Shown here piece after piece: positions 28,646-38,341 of a stretch of DNA of 64,000 nucleotides (positions are counted from its first letter, which is position 1; each line of letters opens with the position of its first letter). Below the pieces are notes generated by a model. That model was not told the origin of the DNA. It did no database searches and was given only the letters and a program-made list of their open reading frames with translations. The position numbers and the translations under genes are program-made. Origin of the DNA: Bacteroidales bacterium (GTDB lineage Bacteria > Bacteroidota > Bacteroidia > Bacteroidales > UBA4417); the NCBI GenBank assembly GCA_016707785.1, contig JADJGZ010000053.1:1-64000 (forward strand), written 5' to 3'.

Positions 28646-29587
28646 ATGAACAACCATTCAAAGATTGCCCTGGGTGCCGATATAGGTGGAAGTCACATCT
28701 ATTGTGCAGCAATTGACCTGTCGACGCACAAAATCATCCCCGGTACTGCCCGGGAAGAGAAGATCAACAACCAGGCACCAGCCGACGAAATTCTGAATGG
28801 CTGGAGTAAAGCCTTGCTTGGCAGCTTGTCGGCAGTCGATAGCTCCCGGCTTGTGGGAATTGGCTTTGCAATGCCCGGTCCCTTTGATTATGCCAAAGGA
28901 ATCGCCCTGTTTGAAAGGGTTGAAAAATTCGAGAGCCTTTATGGGCTGAATATCAGCGAAGAACTTCGCAACCGCATGCAACTGGGGGAAGATATCCATT
29001 TCAGGTATATCAATGATGCCACTGCTTTTGCTATAGCCGAAGCCTGGGTGGGAAAAGCCGGAAATTTCGATAAAATGATTGCCCTTACCCTGGGAACAGG
29101 TTTTGGCTCAGCATTTGTTGATAAGGGTATCCCGGTTACCGATGGGGATACCGTTCCGGAAATGGGGTGTGTTTGGCATTTGCCATTTAATGATGGTATA
29201 GCCGATGACAGCTTTTCAACCCGTTGGTTTACAAGGAGTTTCTTTGATAGAACGTGGAAAAGAGTGGAGGGAGTAAAAGAGATTGTTGACCAATTGAATA
29301 CTGAACCAGCTGCTGCCATATTATTTGAAGAATATGGCTCAAACATGGGTCATTTCCTGGCTCCATGGATCAGGAAATTCGATGCTAAAGTGATCGTCAT
29401 TGGTGGCAACATTACCGGGGCCTATAATCTGTTTGGGCACCACCTCCTCGAAGCACTGAAAAATGAACAACTGGATGTCCAGGTTCTGCTCTCTGACCTC
29501 AAAGAAGATGCAGCCGTTATGGGGGGTGCCCGCCTGCTGGTTGAAGATTACTGGATAAATGTAAAAGATCTATTGTCGAAAATGTAA
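28646..29587 (+). CDS. ROK-family sugar kinase
   Basis: 313 residues. N-terminal ATP loop LGADIGGSHIYCAAIDL, the GFAMPGPFDYAKGIALF and INDATAFAIAEAW segments (catalytic Asp in NDAT), then LTLGTGFGSAFV and a C-terminal IGGNI adenosine loop are all typical of ROK glucokinase/hexokinase-like proteins. The CxCGxxGC Zn motif usual in ROK is replaced by the stretch EMGCVWHLPF, so a Zn site is doubtful. It would phosphorylate an imported hexose; with a PMI-like enzyme and a mannosidase in the same row, mannose is a good guess. 18 bases separate it from the MFS gene, so they are co-transcribed. Confidence 0.9.
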   Translation: MNNHSKIALGADIGGSHIYCAAIDLSTHKIIPGTAREEKINNQAPADEILNGWSKALLGSLSAVDSSRLVGIGFAMPGPFDYAKGIALFERVEKFESLYGLNISEELRNRMQLGEDIHFRYINDATAFAIAEAWVGKAGNFDKMIALTLGTGFGSAFVDKGIPVTDGDTVPEMGCVWHLPFNDGIADDSFSTRWFTRSFFDRTWKRVEGVKEIVDQLNTEPAAAILFEEYGSNMGHFLAPWIRKFDAKVIVIGGNITGAYNLFGHHLLEALKNEQLDVQVLLSDLKEDAAVMGGARLLVEDYWINVKDLLSKM

Positions 29588-29605
29588 CCTATAATAACTG
29601 TTCAT

Positions 29606-30763
29606 ATGACGAAAAAAATAAGAGTATCCTTCGTACTGCCTGTCCTCATGTCGTTCTTTGTCATGAGTTTCTGCGACCTGGTTGGTATTGGTGTCGACCG
29701 AATCAAACTGGAGTTCGGACTCAGTAATACCATGGTCCAGCTGATCCCTTCGGCGGTATTTATCTGGTTCTTTTTCCTTTCAGTGCCGGTAGGGGTACTC
29801 CAGGACCGGTTTGGTAAACGTAACATCCTCAACCTGGGGATGATCATTACCGCCATTGGACTCCTGGTGCCATTTTTCATCTTCTCAAAAGCAGCTATAT
29901 TCTTTGGTTTTGCACTTCTGGGCATAGGAAATACCATCGTACAGGTATCAGCGAATCCCCTCATGGTGGATGTGGTTCCCTCCGATAAAACCTCCAGCTT
30001 CCTGAGCTTTTCCCAGTTCGTGAAAGCCGTAGGTTCTATGATTGCACCGTTCGTAGCAGCCTATTTTGCAAATCAATTCGGCGACTGGAAACTCATGTTC
30101 CTTGCTTTCGGTATTGTTTCCATCCTGGCAGTCCTATGGCTGGGGGTTACAAAAATTGAAGAAACCAGGAACACCGAAAAAAGAGCTACGATTGGCTCTT
30201 CACTGAGCCTGCTGGGCAATAACTACATTGCTTTGATGGTTCTGGGAATTTTCCTGGTGGTAGGTATCGATGTTGGTATTAATGCCGTATCAGGACAATT
30301 CCTCTTGAAGAAATTTGAAGGAAGCATCACACAGGAATTTGCTGAAAAAGGCCGCAGTATCTATTTCTTCGGAAAGATGCTGGGAACTTTCGCCGGAGCT
30401 TTGATGCTAGCCAAACTCTCTTCCAGGAAATTCCTATTCTGGACTACCATCCTCGGACTGGTTTCTGTCCTGGCACTCATGGTTGCCCCTTCACAGATGC
30501 TGGCTATGGGGGTAATATTTGTGATTGGACTTGGCGTTGCTAATGTATTCCCACTGATTTTCTCATTAACTGTTGAGAAATTCCCCCTGAGGGCTAATGA
30601 AATCTCAGGATTGATGATCATGGCCGTATCCGGTGGTGCTGCAATTCCTCCGCTTATCGGCTTCCTGACAGACCAGGTAAGCCTCACCGCCGGCATGTTT
30701 GTGCTCGTGGTATGTGCTGCTTACCTTTTCTTCCTTGCTATACTCCGCAGCAAAAAAGCGTGA
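29606..30763 (+). CDS. MFS sugar permease (FHS/FucP-like)
   Basis: 385 residues, about 12 membrane helices. The first helices contain SFCDLVGIGVDRIKLEFGLS, and the A-like loop VGVLQDRFGKRNILNLGMII fits the MFS GxxxDRxGRR motif; ANPLMVDVVPSDKTSSFLSF matches the fucose/glucose/galactose:H+ symporter (FHS) branch. It imports a monosaccharide into the cytoplasm for the kinase encoded just upstream. It could also serve fucose, since the fuc operon of this window lacks a permease. Intact. Confidence 0.9.
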   Translation: MTKKIRVSFVLPVLMSFFVMSFCDLVGIGVDRIKLEFGLSNTMVQLIPSAVFIWFFFLSVPVGVLQDRFGKRNILNLGMIITAIGLLVPFFIFSKAAIFFGFALLGIGNTIVQVSANPLMVDVVPSDKTSSFLSFSQFVKAVGSMIAPFVAAYFANQFGDWKLMFLAFGIVSILAVLWLGVTKIEETRNTEKRATIGSSLSLLGNNYIALMVLGIFLVVGIDVGINAVSGQFLLKKFEGSITQEFAEKGRSIYFFGKMLGTFAGALMLAKLSSRKFLFWTTILGLVSVLALMVAPSQMLAMGVIFVIGLGVANVFPLIFSLTVEKFPLRANEISGLMIMAVSGGAAIPPLIGFLTDQVSLTAGMFVLVVCAAYLFFLAILRSKKA

Positions 30764-30785
30764 CCCACAAACTAAGATCTATTCT

Positions 30786-31920
30786 ATGAAAAACAATATT
30801 TCATTAAAAATCATCACCCTGTTTGCAGGATGCTTACTTACCCTTGCTTCAGGTCCGGCATTCGGACAGGTAGTAAGCAGGGAGAAAGAACCGTGCAAGG
30901 TAGATGATAAATTCACCCGCATGTTCGCCCGCGATTGCTGTGGGGTAACCGGTGCTGATGGGGAATACTCTGTGCTTCTTCCTGATGGCCGCACCGTATG
31001 GATTTTCGGGGATTCATTCCTCGGAACCGTGAATCCTGACCGTTCAAGGGAAAAACGATCCCCCTGGTTTATCCGCAATGCTATGGCAGTTCAGGAAGGA
31101 GATACCCTTCGCAGTTTGTATAATGTGATAGACGGATGGGAGTCGTCGCTGGTCATTCCACCTGGAGCACCTAAAGGGACACAGTTTTCAGAAGACTCCC
31201 TATGGTACTGGCCGGGAGATGGTTTCATCGAAAATGGCAAGCTGAAAGTCTTTATGACGGCATTTCTACCAGGCTACCCCCGGTAACTGGGGCTTCAAAT
31301 GGGTAAGTGCTAATGTGGCCACATTCACACTACCTGAAATCAAACTGGAAAGCATTGATCATTTCGACTATCCCAATGAAGCTGAAATACACTGGGGACA
31401 TGCAATTTGTGATGAAGACGCAGATTATACTTACATCTATGGGGCATCTAATAAAGATAAACATGTGTATGTTGCCCGTGCTCCCCGCAACAACATCCTT
31501 GCCCCCTGGGAATTCTTTACAGGAACAGGATGGGATAAAGACTCGCATAAAGCTCAGCCATCCCTCAAAATTCAGGGTTCTGAGCAATTCAGCGTATTCA
31601 AATACAATGGGAAGTATATACTCTTTGTCCAGGAAGGTGGATTTATGACCGGAGAAATCTGTACATACATCTCAGACCTCCCATATACCGGCTGGAAGAA
31701 CAGAAAGGTGATCTGCCACACTATGCTGCCAAAAGAAGTAGCATCTACTAAGAACCTTTTTGCCTACAACAGCGTTGCCCATCCACAGTTTATCGAAAAT
31801 GGGGAATTACTGATTTCTACCTGTATAAATAGTTTTGAAGTGGAAGATGTATTCATGGATGCCAGCAAATACAGGCCTGTCATGCAACGTGTTCACATGA
31901 AGTACATTTTTGAAGAATAA
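30786..31920 (+). pseudogene. Secreted DUF5005/DUF4185-like protein, second paralogue, one frameshift
   Basis: ATG at 30786 (MKNNISLKIITLFAGCLLTL), signal peptide ending near FGQ. The pattern VWIFGDSFLGTVNPDRSREK, then WFIRNAMAVQEGDTLRSLYN and DSLWYWPGDGFIENGKLKVF closely follows the protein at 19400-20747. The frame ends at 31286; an indel near 31270 in GGCTACCCCCGG leads into the frame with GNWGFKWVSANVATFTLPEI and on to the stop at 31918-31920. Unlike its relative it has no T9SS sorting domain, so it is predicted to stay in the periplasm. Enzymatic role unproven; a carbohydrate-active role is inferred from the neighbours. Confidence 0.7.
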
Positions 31921-31938
31921 TCGGTGAAAAATCTGACC

Positions 31939-32748
31939 ATGAAAAACCTGCTCATCCTCCTCATTTTATTCAGCTGGTTTGGCTGTTCAACTGCTGCCAA
32001 ACAGCAAAAAGTTTACCAGTCCGACCGACTCCCAAAGCCTGATACCACCTGGATTTTCACCCCGGCAAGCTATGCTTCCAACCCAGAGAAACTGTATCCT
32101 GTGGTTTACCTTCTTCATGGATGGAGTGGCAGCTACCAGCAATGGGACGATATTATGGGATGCCAGGACTATGCAGATAAATATGACTTTATCCTGGTGT
32201 GCCCCGATGGATTGTATGATTCGTGGTACCTCAACAGCCCGGTGCTGCCAAACAGTCAATATGCAGATTTCTTCTTTAAGGAACTGATGCCCGGAATAAA
32301 CAAAGATTATCGCACAGATACCAAAAATATCTTCATCACAGGATTAAGCATGGGCGGACATGGTGCACTGTATTTATTCTCCCTCCACCCGGAAATGTTC
32401 TGTTCGGCAGGAAGCCTGAGCGGGGGTGTTGACCTGAGCGATTGTGCCGATTCCTACGGTATTCCCAGGCTGCTTGGACTGAAAAACGATGCCTCCGATA
32501 AAGCCATCCTCAATAAGTTCTCAGTTGAGTATAACCTTGAAAGCATTCAGAAATCAGGCAAAGAGTTTATCTTCAGTTGCGGTACGGGCGATTTCTTCTA
32601 CGATATCAATAATCAGCTCAGAATCAGCTGCGATAAACTGGGAATTAAAGCCACCTATGTATCTGCTCCCGGGGGCCATGACTATGACTTCTGGAGAACC
32701 CATATCAAAAGCCACATTCTGTTCTTTTCCGAACGAATAGTGAAATAG
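31939..32748 (+). CDS. Esterase-D-like alpha/beta hydrolase lipoprotein
   Basis: The ATG at 31939 (MKNLLILLILFSWFGCS) is chosen because it gives a lipoprotein signal with Cys16; a GTG five codons earlier also exists. The body is an esterase of the feruloyl/acetyl-xylan (Esterase_D, CE1-like) type: LYPVVYLLHGWSGSYQQWDD forms the oxyanion strand, GLSMGGHGALYLF holds the nucleophile Ser137, and GGHDYDFW near the end gives the catalytic His. 269 residues. It would remove acyl groups from the glycan before the mannosidase acts; the gene starts 19 bases after the DUF5005-like stop. Confidence 0.85.
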   Translation: MKNLLILLILFSWFGCSTAAKQQKVYQSDRLPKPDTTWIFTPASYASNPEKLYPVVYLLHGWSGSYQQWDDIMGCQDYADKYDFILVCPDGLYDSWYLNSPVLPNSQYADFFFKELMPGINKDYRTDTKNIFITGLSMGGHGALYLFSLHPEMFCSAGSLSGGVDLSDCADSYGIPRLLGLKNDASDKAILNKFSVEYNLESIQKSGKEFIFSCGTGDFFYDINNQLRISCDKLGIKATYVSAPGGHDYDFWRTHIKSHILFFSERIVK

Positions 32749-32802
32749 CTTACCATCTTTCTATTCACCACCCGGAGCCAAGGCTCCATTAATCTTCATG
32801 TC

Positions 32803-35433
32803 ATGCGGAAAATACTAACTATATCCCTCCTATTTCTTATCGCGATAGCTGTTCAAGCCCAGCAGAAAGTGAAGGAAGTACTGATTATGCACCACAGTCA
32901 CCTGGATGTTGGATTTACTCACCTTCAGCCGGTTGCCCTGGCTTTGCAGGTCGAATATATCAACCAGGCCCTGGAATTGCTCGATCGCACAGCTGACTAT
33001 CCGGAAGCCTCAAGGCCAAAATGGACCTGCGAAGTGACAGAACCAGTGATGATGTGGCTTGAAACCGCTACAGAAAAGGATATTCAGAAATTTGGCAACT
33101 ATCTCAAAGAAGGCAGGATCTGCATCTCGGCCCTGGAATATAACACTACACCCCTTGCAAGTTCCGAGGGCCTTGCCAGGCAATTGTACGATGCCGCAGA
33201 ACTCTCGAAACGATTTGGTGTGCCCATCACTACGGCCAATCTGCATGATGCCACCGGCCTCCCCTGGCCCATTGTCGACCTGTTTAAAGATGCGGGAGTG
33301 GAAATGCTTACCATGGCCATCAACCTCCATCTTTCTGGCACTCCCAAACCAAGGCCTGCCGTTTATCGCTGGCAAAGCCCGGGAGGCAGGGAAATCCTGG
33401 TGATGAACGGGGAGCATTACTCCATGTTCGACCAATGGACTAATAACCATACGGGCAGCCTGGATACTGTTCAGGCCGGACTCGACAAATACCTGTCGTA
33501 TGCAGCGAGTATGAATTATCCCTACGACTTTGTTTATCTTACTGCTACCTGCGCCCCTTATGCTTATGACAATTCGCCACCTAACTTCGACCTTCCGGCA
33601 TTGGTGAAACGCTGGAATGAAGAAGGCCGTCAGCCAAAACTCAGGTTTGTAACACCCAAAGACATCCTGGCCCGGATAAAACAAATCCCATCTGAAAATA
33701 TTCCGGTGGTAAAGGGCGACTGGACCGATTTCTGGAATTTTGGAGCCGCCAGCTCTGCAAAAGAAACTCAAATCTCATTGAATACCGCTTCCAATATGGC
33801 AGTGATCGACCTGCTGGCAGCTTTCGGGAACAGCAATCAGCAACTCCGGAATGCAAACAGTCAGATATGGGAGGATGTCAACTTTTACAACGAACACACC
33901 TGGGGCGCCTGGAACCCTCTCGAAATCCATCACCCCTTCCCTACCGCCCAATGGAATATTAAAGCCAATGCAGCTTATGAAGGAATGGCTTTCTCAAAGT
34001 TTTCTCTGGTACGCTACTTACAACAGCTTGCAGGTAATGAAAGGGCTTATGATAAAATTGAAGGAATAATGCTTGTAAATCCCGGTTCTGCAAGCGCCAG
34101 GGTTTATCCCCAGGTTCCCGATGACTGGTTCATTCCCGGCAAGAGAATTGAAACATGGCTGATGGGAGGTGACCGTTTTGAAAGAACGCCCAACCTCGGG
34201 AAATTTTACAGTCCTGTGGAAATCCCGCCCTATAGCTGGAAAAAAGTACCTTTCAGCCAATTGAAGGAAGCTCAGCCTGAATTCCCCATTAAAAGTGGAA
34301 AGGATTTCATTGAAACTGACTTCTACCTGCTTAAATTCGATCCAGCCACCGGGAAGGTTACCTCTTTGTTCGACAAAAAGCTCAAAAGGGAGGTGTTAAA
34401 TACTAACAGCCCTTATGGGTTCTTCCAGTATGTTCATGAAAAACCCGATCCAGCTGTCAATCCGCTGAGAACTGCCTTCCATGTGAGGAGTGTTGAAAAT
34501 GAGCGTATCGGCCTTACCGGCTGGAAACCCGACTGGAAAGCTTCCTATAGCAGTATCACCCTTAAGGAATGCAAGGTGGAACTCACCCCATTCACTGCAA
34601 CCCTGGTGATTACTTCAATTGCGGAAGGTACTGACGGACTGGTTCAAAAGATTGTCCTTCATGCTGATTCTCCGATTATCGACCTGGAAGCTGACCTCCT
34701 CAAGACTGAGAATGTTATGCCGGAAAGCATCTATTTTGCCTTCCCTTTGTCATTGGAAGCAGGCTGGAAAGGATTTTTTGATACAGCTGATGTCCCGGTG
34801 GAACTGGATAATGAGCAATTACCGGGATCCTGCCATGATTGGGTCACCGTGAGTTCATTTGCCAGCATCCATGACCGGCAGTTCGGGGCAACACTCTATT
34901 GTCCGGATGCCCCTATGGTGATGTTCGGTGATTTTAATTTCGGAAGGAACCAGTCGGTGATACCCCGTGATAAAAATCCATTACTCCTTGGATGGGCTAC
35001 CAATAATTACTGGGAAACCAATTTCAGGGGAGCACAACCCGGACAGATCAAACTGAGGTACGCATTCCAGTCGCAGGGCACTTATAACATGGCTGAAGTA
35101 TCAAAAACAGCCCAGCTGGTCAGCAGTCCGGTTATACTCCACCCGGTTGTGAACTGTGCTGCAACAGAATCGAAGTCATTCCTGACAATAAACCAGGAAG
35201 GGGTGCGGGTAACTTATGTAAAGGAATCAGATGACCGTAAGGCAAAGATCATCCGGTTGGTTAACCTGACTGATAAAGCCATGGATGCTGATTTCAGTAT
35301 ACCTGGTATGCAAGTTGCCGCAGCCTGGCGCTGTTCAACCACCGAAGAAAAGAAAGACGCTCTAAAGGTTCAGGGCAACCTGGTGAAAATTAACCTCCGG
35401 CCAAGGGAAGTGACGAGTGTAAGGGTGGAGTAG
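32803..35433 (+). CDS. GH38-like secreted alpha-mannosidase
   Basis: 876 residues with signal peptide (MRKILTISLLFLIAIAVQAQ). Shortly after it comes IMHHSHLDVGFTH, the Zn-binding HxD motif of the GH38 N-terminal domain; NLHDATGLPWPIVDLFKDAG and YNEHTWGAWNPLEIHHPF (a His near the active site) agree. The long C-terminal half is the beta-rich GH38 part (LIFDKK-like segment FDPATGKVTSLFDKKLKREV). GH38 enzymes release mannose from alpha-mannosides with retention. No sorting domain, so periplasmic. It closes the locus. Some relatives are annotated only as GH38 N-domain proteins of unknown specificity. Confidence 0.82.
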   Translation: MRKILTISLLFLIAIAVQAQQKVKEVLIMHHSHLDVGFTHLQPVALALQVEYINQALELLDRTADYPEASRPKWTCEVTEPVMMWLETATEKDIQKFGNYLKEGRICISALEYNTTPLASSEGLARQLYDAAELSKRFGVPITTANLHDATGLPWPIVDLFKDAGVEMLTMAINLHLSGTPKPRPAVYRWQSPGGREILVMNGEHYSMFDQWTNNHTGSLDTVQAGLDKYLSYAASMNYPYDFVYLTATCAPYAYDNSPPNFDLPALVKRWNEEGRQPKLRFVTPKDILARIKQIPSENIPVVKGDWTDFWNFGAASSAKETQISLNTASNMAVIDLLAAFGNSNQQLRNANSQIWEDVNFYNEHTWGAWNPLEIHHPFPTAQWNIKANAAYEGMAFSKFSLVRYLQQLAGNERAYDKIEGIMLVNPGSASARVYPQVPDDWFIPGKRIETWLMGGDRFERTPNLGKFYSPVEIPPYSWKKVPFSQLKEAQPEFPIKSGKDFIETDFYLLKFDPATGKVTSLFDKKLKREVLNTNSPYGFFQYVHEKPDPAVNPLRTAFHVRSVENERIGLTGWKPDWKASYSSITLKECKVELTPFTATLVITSIAEGTDGLVQKIVLHADSPIIDLEADLLKTENVMPESIYFAFPLSLEAGWKGFFDTADVPVELDNEQLPGSCHDWVTVSSFASIHDRQFGATLYCPDAPMVMFGDFNFGRNQSVIPRDKNPLLLGWATNNYWETNFRGAQPGQIKLRYAFQSQGTYNMAEVSKTAQLVSSPVILHPVVNCAATESKSFLTINQEGVRVTYVKESDDRKAKIIRLVNLTDKAMDADFSIPGMQVAAAWRCSTTEEKKDALKVQGNLVKINLRPREVTSVRVE

Positions 35434-35766
35434 CCTGGGTCAAATTAAGGATCCTTGATTGTTTTTTCCTGAAAAGTACAATCTGCTTATATAAGATTGC
35501 GGATTAACCTGAAGGGAAACCCCAGCAAAAATTATTGAAGTCGTAAATCAAGAATTCTATAATTAAGACAATTCGTGCTTCTTGTAGGAAAATAGAACAC
35601 GAATTACACTAATTGAGCACGAATTTTCACGAATAAGAATCCGTGTAAATCCGCGAATGGAACCGTCGGCCAGCCGGCGAATCCGCGTTCCATTTGCCGA
35701 GCTATTGAATATCCTCCGACCCATTTTACATTTTACATTTTGCATTTTAACTTTTACATTTTGTTC
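35434..35766. repeat. Repeat-rich intergenic region behind the mannosidase
   Basis: No gene. 35565-35650 repeats the words ACGAATT, ATTCGTG and CACGAAT in both directions (GAACACGAATTACAC, GAGCACGAATTTTCACGAAT), followed by a GC-rich patch at 35670-35695 (GTCGGCCAGCCGGCGAATCC). 35723-35762 is a run of CATTTTA/CATTTTG heptamers, the same kind as at 50215-50279. AAGGATCCTT at 35446-35455 with six Ts after it could be a weak terminator for the mannosidase gene. Confidence 0.65.
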
Positions 35767-36174
35767 TTACCTCGCCCTCATCCGGTTCCCCTTCGGATCA
35801 TGGGTAACTTCTGCAAGGCCCAGTTGTTCCATAAGCGGGGGAATATACATTCCAAAACGGCCACGGAAGCCTTTTTTAAGGCCGTACCAACCACCAACCG
35901 GGTTACTCTCCGACCGGCCCCAGGCTTCAACAGTCCCCTCTTTTGCAGGTTTCTGCTCATCAGCACTCCCCAGTTCCATCCAGTCCCCATGCTTTTTTAA
36001 CATTGCATGCAGATCGTCGAGACAACGGATATCATAATGCAACACCGTTTTGCCGACCGTACAAACCAATATTTCCCTCCCATCTTTTTCATCCACATGC
36101 ATGGTAAATTCAGAAGACAATGGTGGCGTTTTTAAAAGCATAGGTTGCTCTTTTGTTCCGATTTTTTCTTTCAT
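35767..36174 (-). CDS. Conserved hypothetical protein, 135 residues
   Basis: ATG at 36174 (MKEKIGTKEQPMLLKTPPLS). Soluble, no signal peptide. Notable stretches: DGREILVCTVGKTVLHYDIR, KKHGDWMELGSADEQKP and SNPVGGWYGLKKGFRGRFGM, with conserved-looking Gly/Trp. I do not recognise the family with certainty. It starts 31 bases after the GDSL-hydrolase stop on the same strand, so both may share a transcript. Composition is like the neighbours and the frame is clean, so it is taken as a real gene. Confidence 0.65.
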   Translation of the reverse strand: MKEKIGTKEQPMLLKTPPLSSEFTMHVDEKDGREILVCTVGKTVLHYDIRCLDDLHAMLKKHGDWMELGSADEQKPAKEGTVEAWGRSESNPVGGWYGLKKGFRGRFGMYIPPLMEQLGLAEVTHDPKGNRMRAR

Positions 36175-36205
36175 AATAGTTTGGGAATTAAATTCTTGAA
36201 CTTGC

Positions 36206-37135
36206 TTAGTGAAGGTAAATCTTTTCTTGGGATATGATTTCGTTATCTTTCCTAACCTGGAGGATAAAAATACCGGGATTGAGCATCTGTAATGGCATAG
36301 ATGAGTTCATCAGGCGGCTTTTCAGCATTTCCCTTCCAGAAAGATCAGTGATGATAACTTCAACAGGTAACTCATCCTCCTGAATGACCAACTGCTTGTT
36401 TTTCAATACAAATAGCTTTTGAGTCACTTTTTCTGTCAATCCGACTTCCCTTTCCACATATTTCAGGACCTCCTGCACCCATAATCCATATTGTTTACCG
36501 CTGGGATGCAAGCCATCGCCGGCAACCAGGGTTGGGTCATTTAGTCCATTCCTTGAAATCGGGGTGATGTCAACATAACGTATATCATAAGTCTCAGTAA
36601 TAAAACGATTGGCTGAATTGAAGAGGTCGATTTCGGCACTGATGACCTGGCTGCCATTTCCAAGGGGTGTATAAGCATAGTCTGGAATAGAAAGGACAAA
36701 AACATGAGAAGGGTCATTCCCCGCGAGTTCCAGGGCTTTTTGAAGCAATTCTTCAAATTCAGTCATATACGTCTGAACCGTACCACCCTGGTATTGGTTA
36801 TTCACGCCAATCAGCAGCGAAACCAGGTTATATCCTTCCAATGGCATTTGCTGCTGAATTCCATTACGCAGGTTATCAGTCCGCCAGCCTGTCTGGGCAA
36901 TGATTTTCAATTCCTCAACAGAATATCCTCTTATCTGAAACTGTGCCACCAACTGGTTTGGCCATCGTTCATCCACACTAACACTCTGCCCGATGGTATA
37001 AGAATCACCCAATGCCAGGAAACGCAATGGCTCCCTCACTTTGATGGGCTGAGCAAGTATAATGGAATTTAAACAAAGCAGTAATGCCAGTAGATAAAAA
37101 ATCCTGATCGGTAATTGGGTAAACAATTGTTTCAT
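36206..37135 (-). CDS. Secreted SGNH/GDSL hydrolase with T9SS sorting domain
   Basis: The ATG at 37135 (MKQLFTQLPIRIFYLLALLL) is preferred over TTG two codons before. Signal peptide, then the SGNH blocks: ALGDSYTIGQSV (Ser nucleophile), AQTGWRTDN (Gly), LIGVNNQYQG (Asn) and DGLHPSGKQ (Asp and His). About 225 residues of esterase domain are followed by a T9SS-type C-terminal domain (LPVEVIITDLSGREMLKSRL ... GIFILQVRKDNE). It is an extracellular esterase or lipase of unknown substrate. Confidence 0.88.
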   Translation of the reverse strand: MKQLFTQLPIRIFYLLALLLCLNSIILAQPIKVREPLRFLALGDSYTIGQSVSVDERWPNQLVAQFQIRGYSVEELKIIAQTGWRTDNLRNGIQQQMPLEGYNLVSLLIGVNNQYQGGTVQTYMTEFEELLQKALELAGNDPSHVFVLSIPDYAYTPLGNGSQVISAEIDLFNSANRFITETYDIRYVDITPISRNGLNDPTLVAGDGLHPSGKQYGLWVQEVLKYVEREVGLTEKVTQKLFVLKNKQLVIQEDELPVEVIITDLSGREMLKSRLMNSSMPLQMLNPGIFILQVRKDNEIISQEKIYLH

Positions 37136-37273
37136 AGTCAAGTAACAATAATCTGGTCGGTCATGTTCAACAACAGTTATTTTTAGGTTTTAACTTAGAG
37201 AGGGGCCCCTTGATCAAACAAATTTCCCTTCCTTGCGTTTGAACTTTCATTTAGACTCAAACAACCATCACTC

Positions 37274-38341
37274 ATGCTTGCAAACAGGATCAACAAGGAA
37301 ATTTTACGTAAAAGGCTTAAAAACGAAACATTTAAAAGAAAAACCCTCTCTTTCTACAGATACGTCCCTTTTGAAAACCCACAGGAAACCAGGGATCATT
37401 TCTATGCCTCCTGGTCAGAATTAAACTGCTTCGGAAGAATTTATATTGCCCGCGAAGGTATCAATGCCCAGATGAGTGTTCCTGAACATCAGCTGGAAGC
37501 CTTCCTGCATCACCTTGAATCCATCCCACAGCTGACTTCAATGCCTATTAAGTATGCAATTGTTGATGATGGAAAATCATTTTATAAACTTACCATAAAG
37601 GTGAGGCCTAAAATTGTAGCCGACGGACTGGATGAGGGTTCATACGACCTCGGGAAAGTAGGCAAACACCTTAATGCATTTGAATTCCATGAGCTATCAG
37701 CAGATCCGTCAAACCTGGTAATCGATATGCGTAATCACTATGAAAGCGAAATTGGCAGGTTCGAAAATGCCGTTTGTCCTGACGCCGATACTTTTAAAGA
37801 AGCGATTCAGGTGGTCCTAAGAGATTATAGTGATCAGAAAGACAGGAAAGTCCTGCTTTACTGCACAGGTGGTATCCGATGCGAGAAAGCGAGTGCATTC
37901 CTGGTTCACCATGGCTTCAAAGATGTATCCCAGCTTTATGGAGGAATCATCGAATATGCCCAGCAGCTGAAAAAGGCAGAATTACCCTCACGGTTCATTG
38001 GCAAAAACTTTGTTTTTGATGAACGACTCGGAGAAACAGTGGACGGACAGGTAATTGCACATTGTCACCAATGCGGGAAACCTGCTGATACCCATACCAA
38101 TTGCGCCAATGACGATTGTCACCTTCTCTTCATTCAATGCAGTGAATGCGCTGAGAAATTTGCAGCCTGCTGTTCTCCTGAGTGCCGTGACCTTCTTCAA
38201 TTACCGGTAGAAAACCGTTTGGCTCTCCGCTCTGAAAGAATGAAACAATATGCCGGGAATAAGATTTTTAAAAGCCGCGCCTCTGCTCATTTTAATCATG
38301 AAATGCAGCTAAACGACCTTAAGCCGGTACTTCATGACTAA
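37274..38341 (+). CDS. trhO: tRNA uridine(34) hydroxylase TrhO (rhodanese-fold)
   Basis: 355 residues, the usual size for TrhO (YceA). N-terminal UPF0176-type domain (FGRIYIAREGINAQMSVPEH, residues about 55-75) followed by a rhodanese domain with active loop CTGGIRCEKA, Cys197 and Cys203, and a Cys-rich tail (CHQCGKPADTHTNCANDDCH, CSECAEKFAACCSPEC) that likely binds Zn. TrhO makes 5-hydroxyuridine at the tRNA wobble base with oxygen. It overlaps the following dihydrouridine synthase by 8 bases, so two tRNA-modifying enzymes are made from one transcript. Confidence 0.93.
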   Translation: MLANRINKEILRKRLKNETFKRKTLSFYRYVPFENPQETRDHFYASWSELNCFGRIYIAREGINAQMSVPEHQLEAFLHHLESIPQLTSMPIKYAIVDDGKSFYKLTIKVRPKIVADGLDEGSYDLGKVGKHLNAFEFHELSADPSNLVIDMRNHYESEIGRFENAVCPDADTFKEAIQVVLRDYSDQKDRKVLLYCTGGIRCEKASAFLVHHGFKDVSQLYGGIIEYAQQLKKAELPSRFIGKNFVFDERLGETVDGQVIAHCHQCGKPADTHTNCANDDCHLLFIQCSECAEKFAACCSPECRDLLQLPVENRLALRSERMKQYAGNKIFKSRASAHFNHEMQLNDLKPVLHD

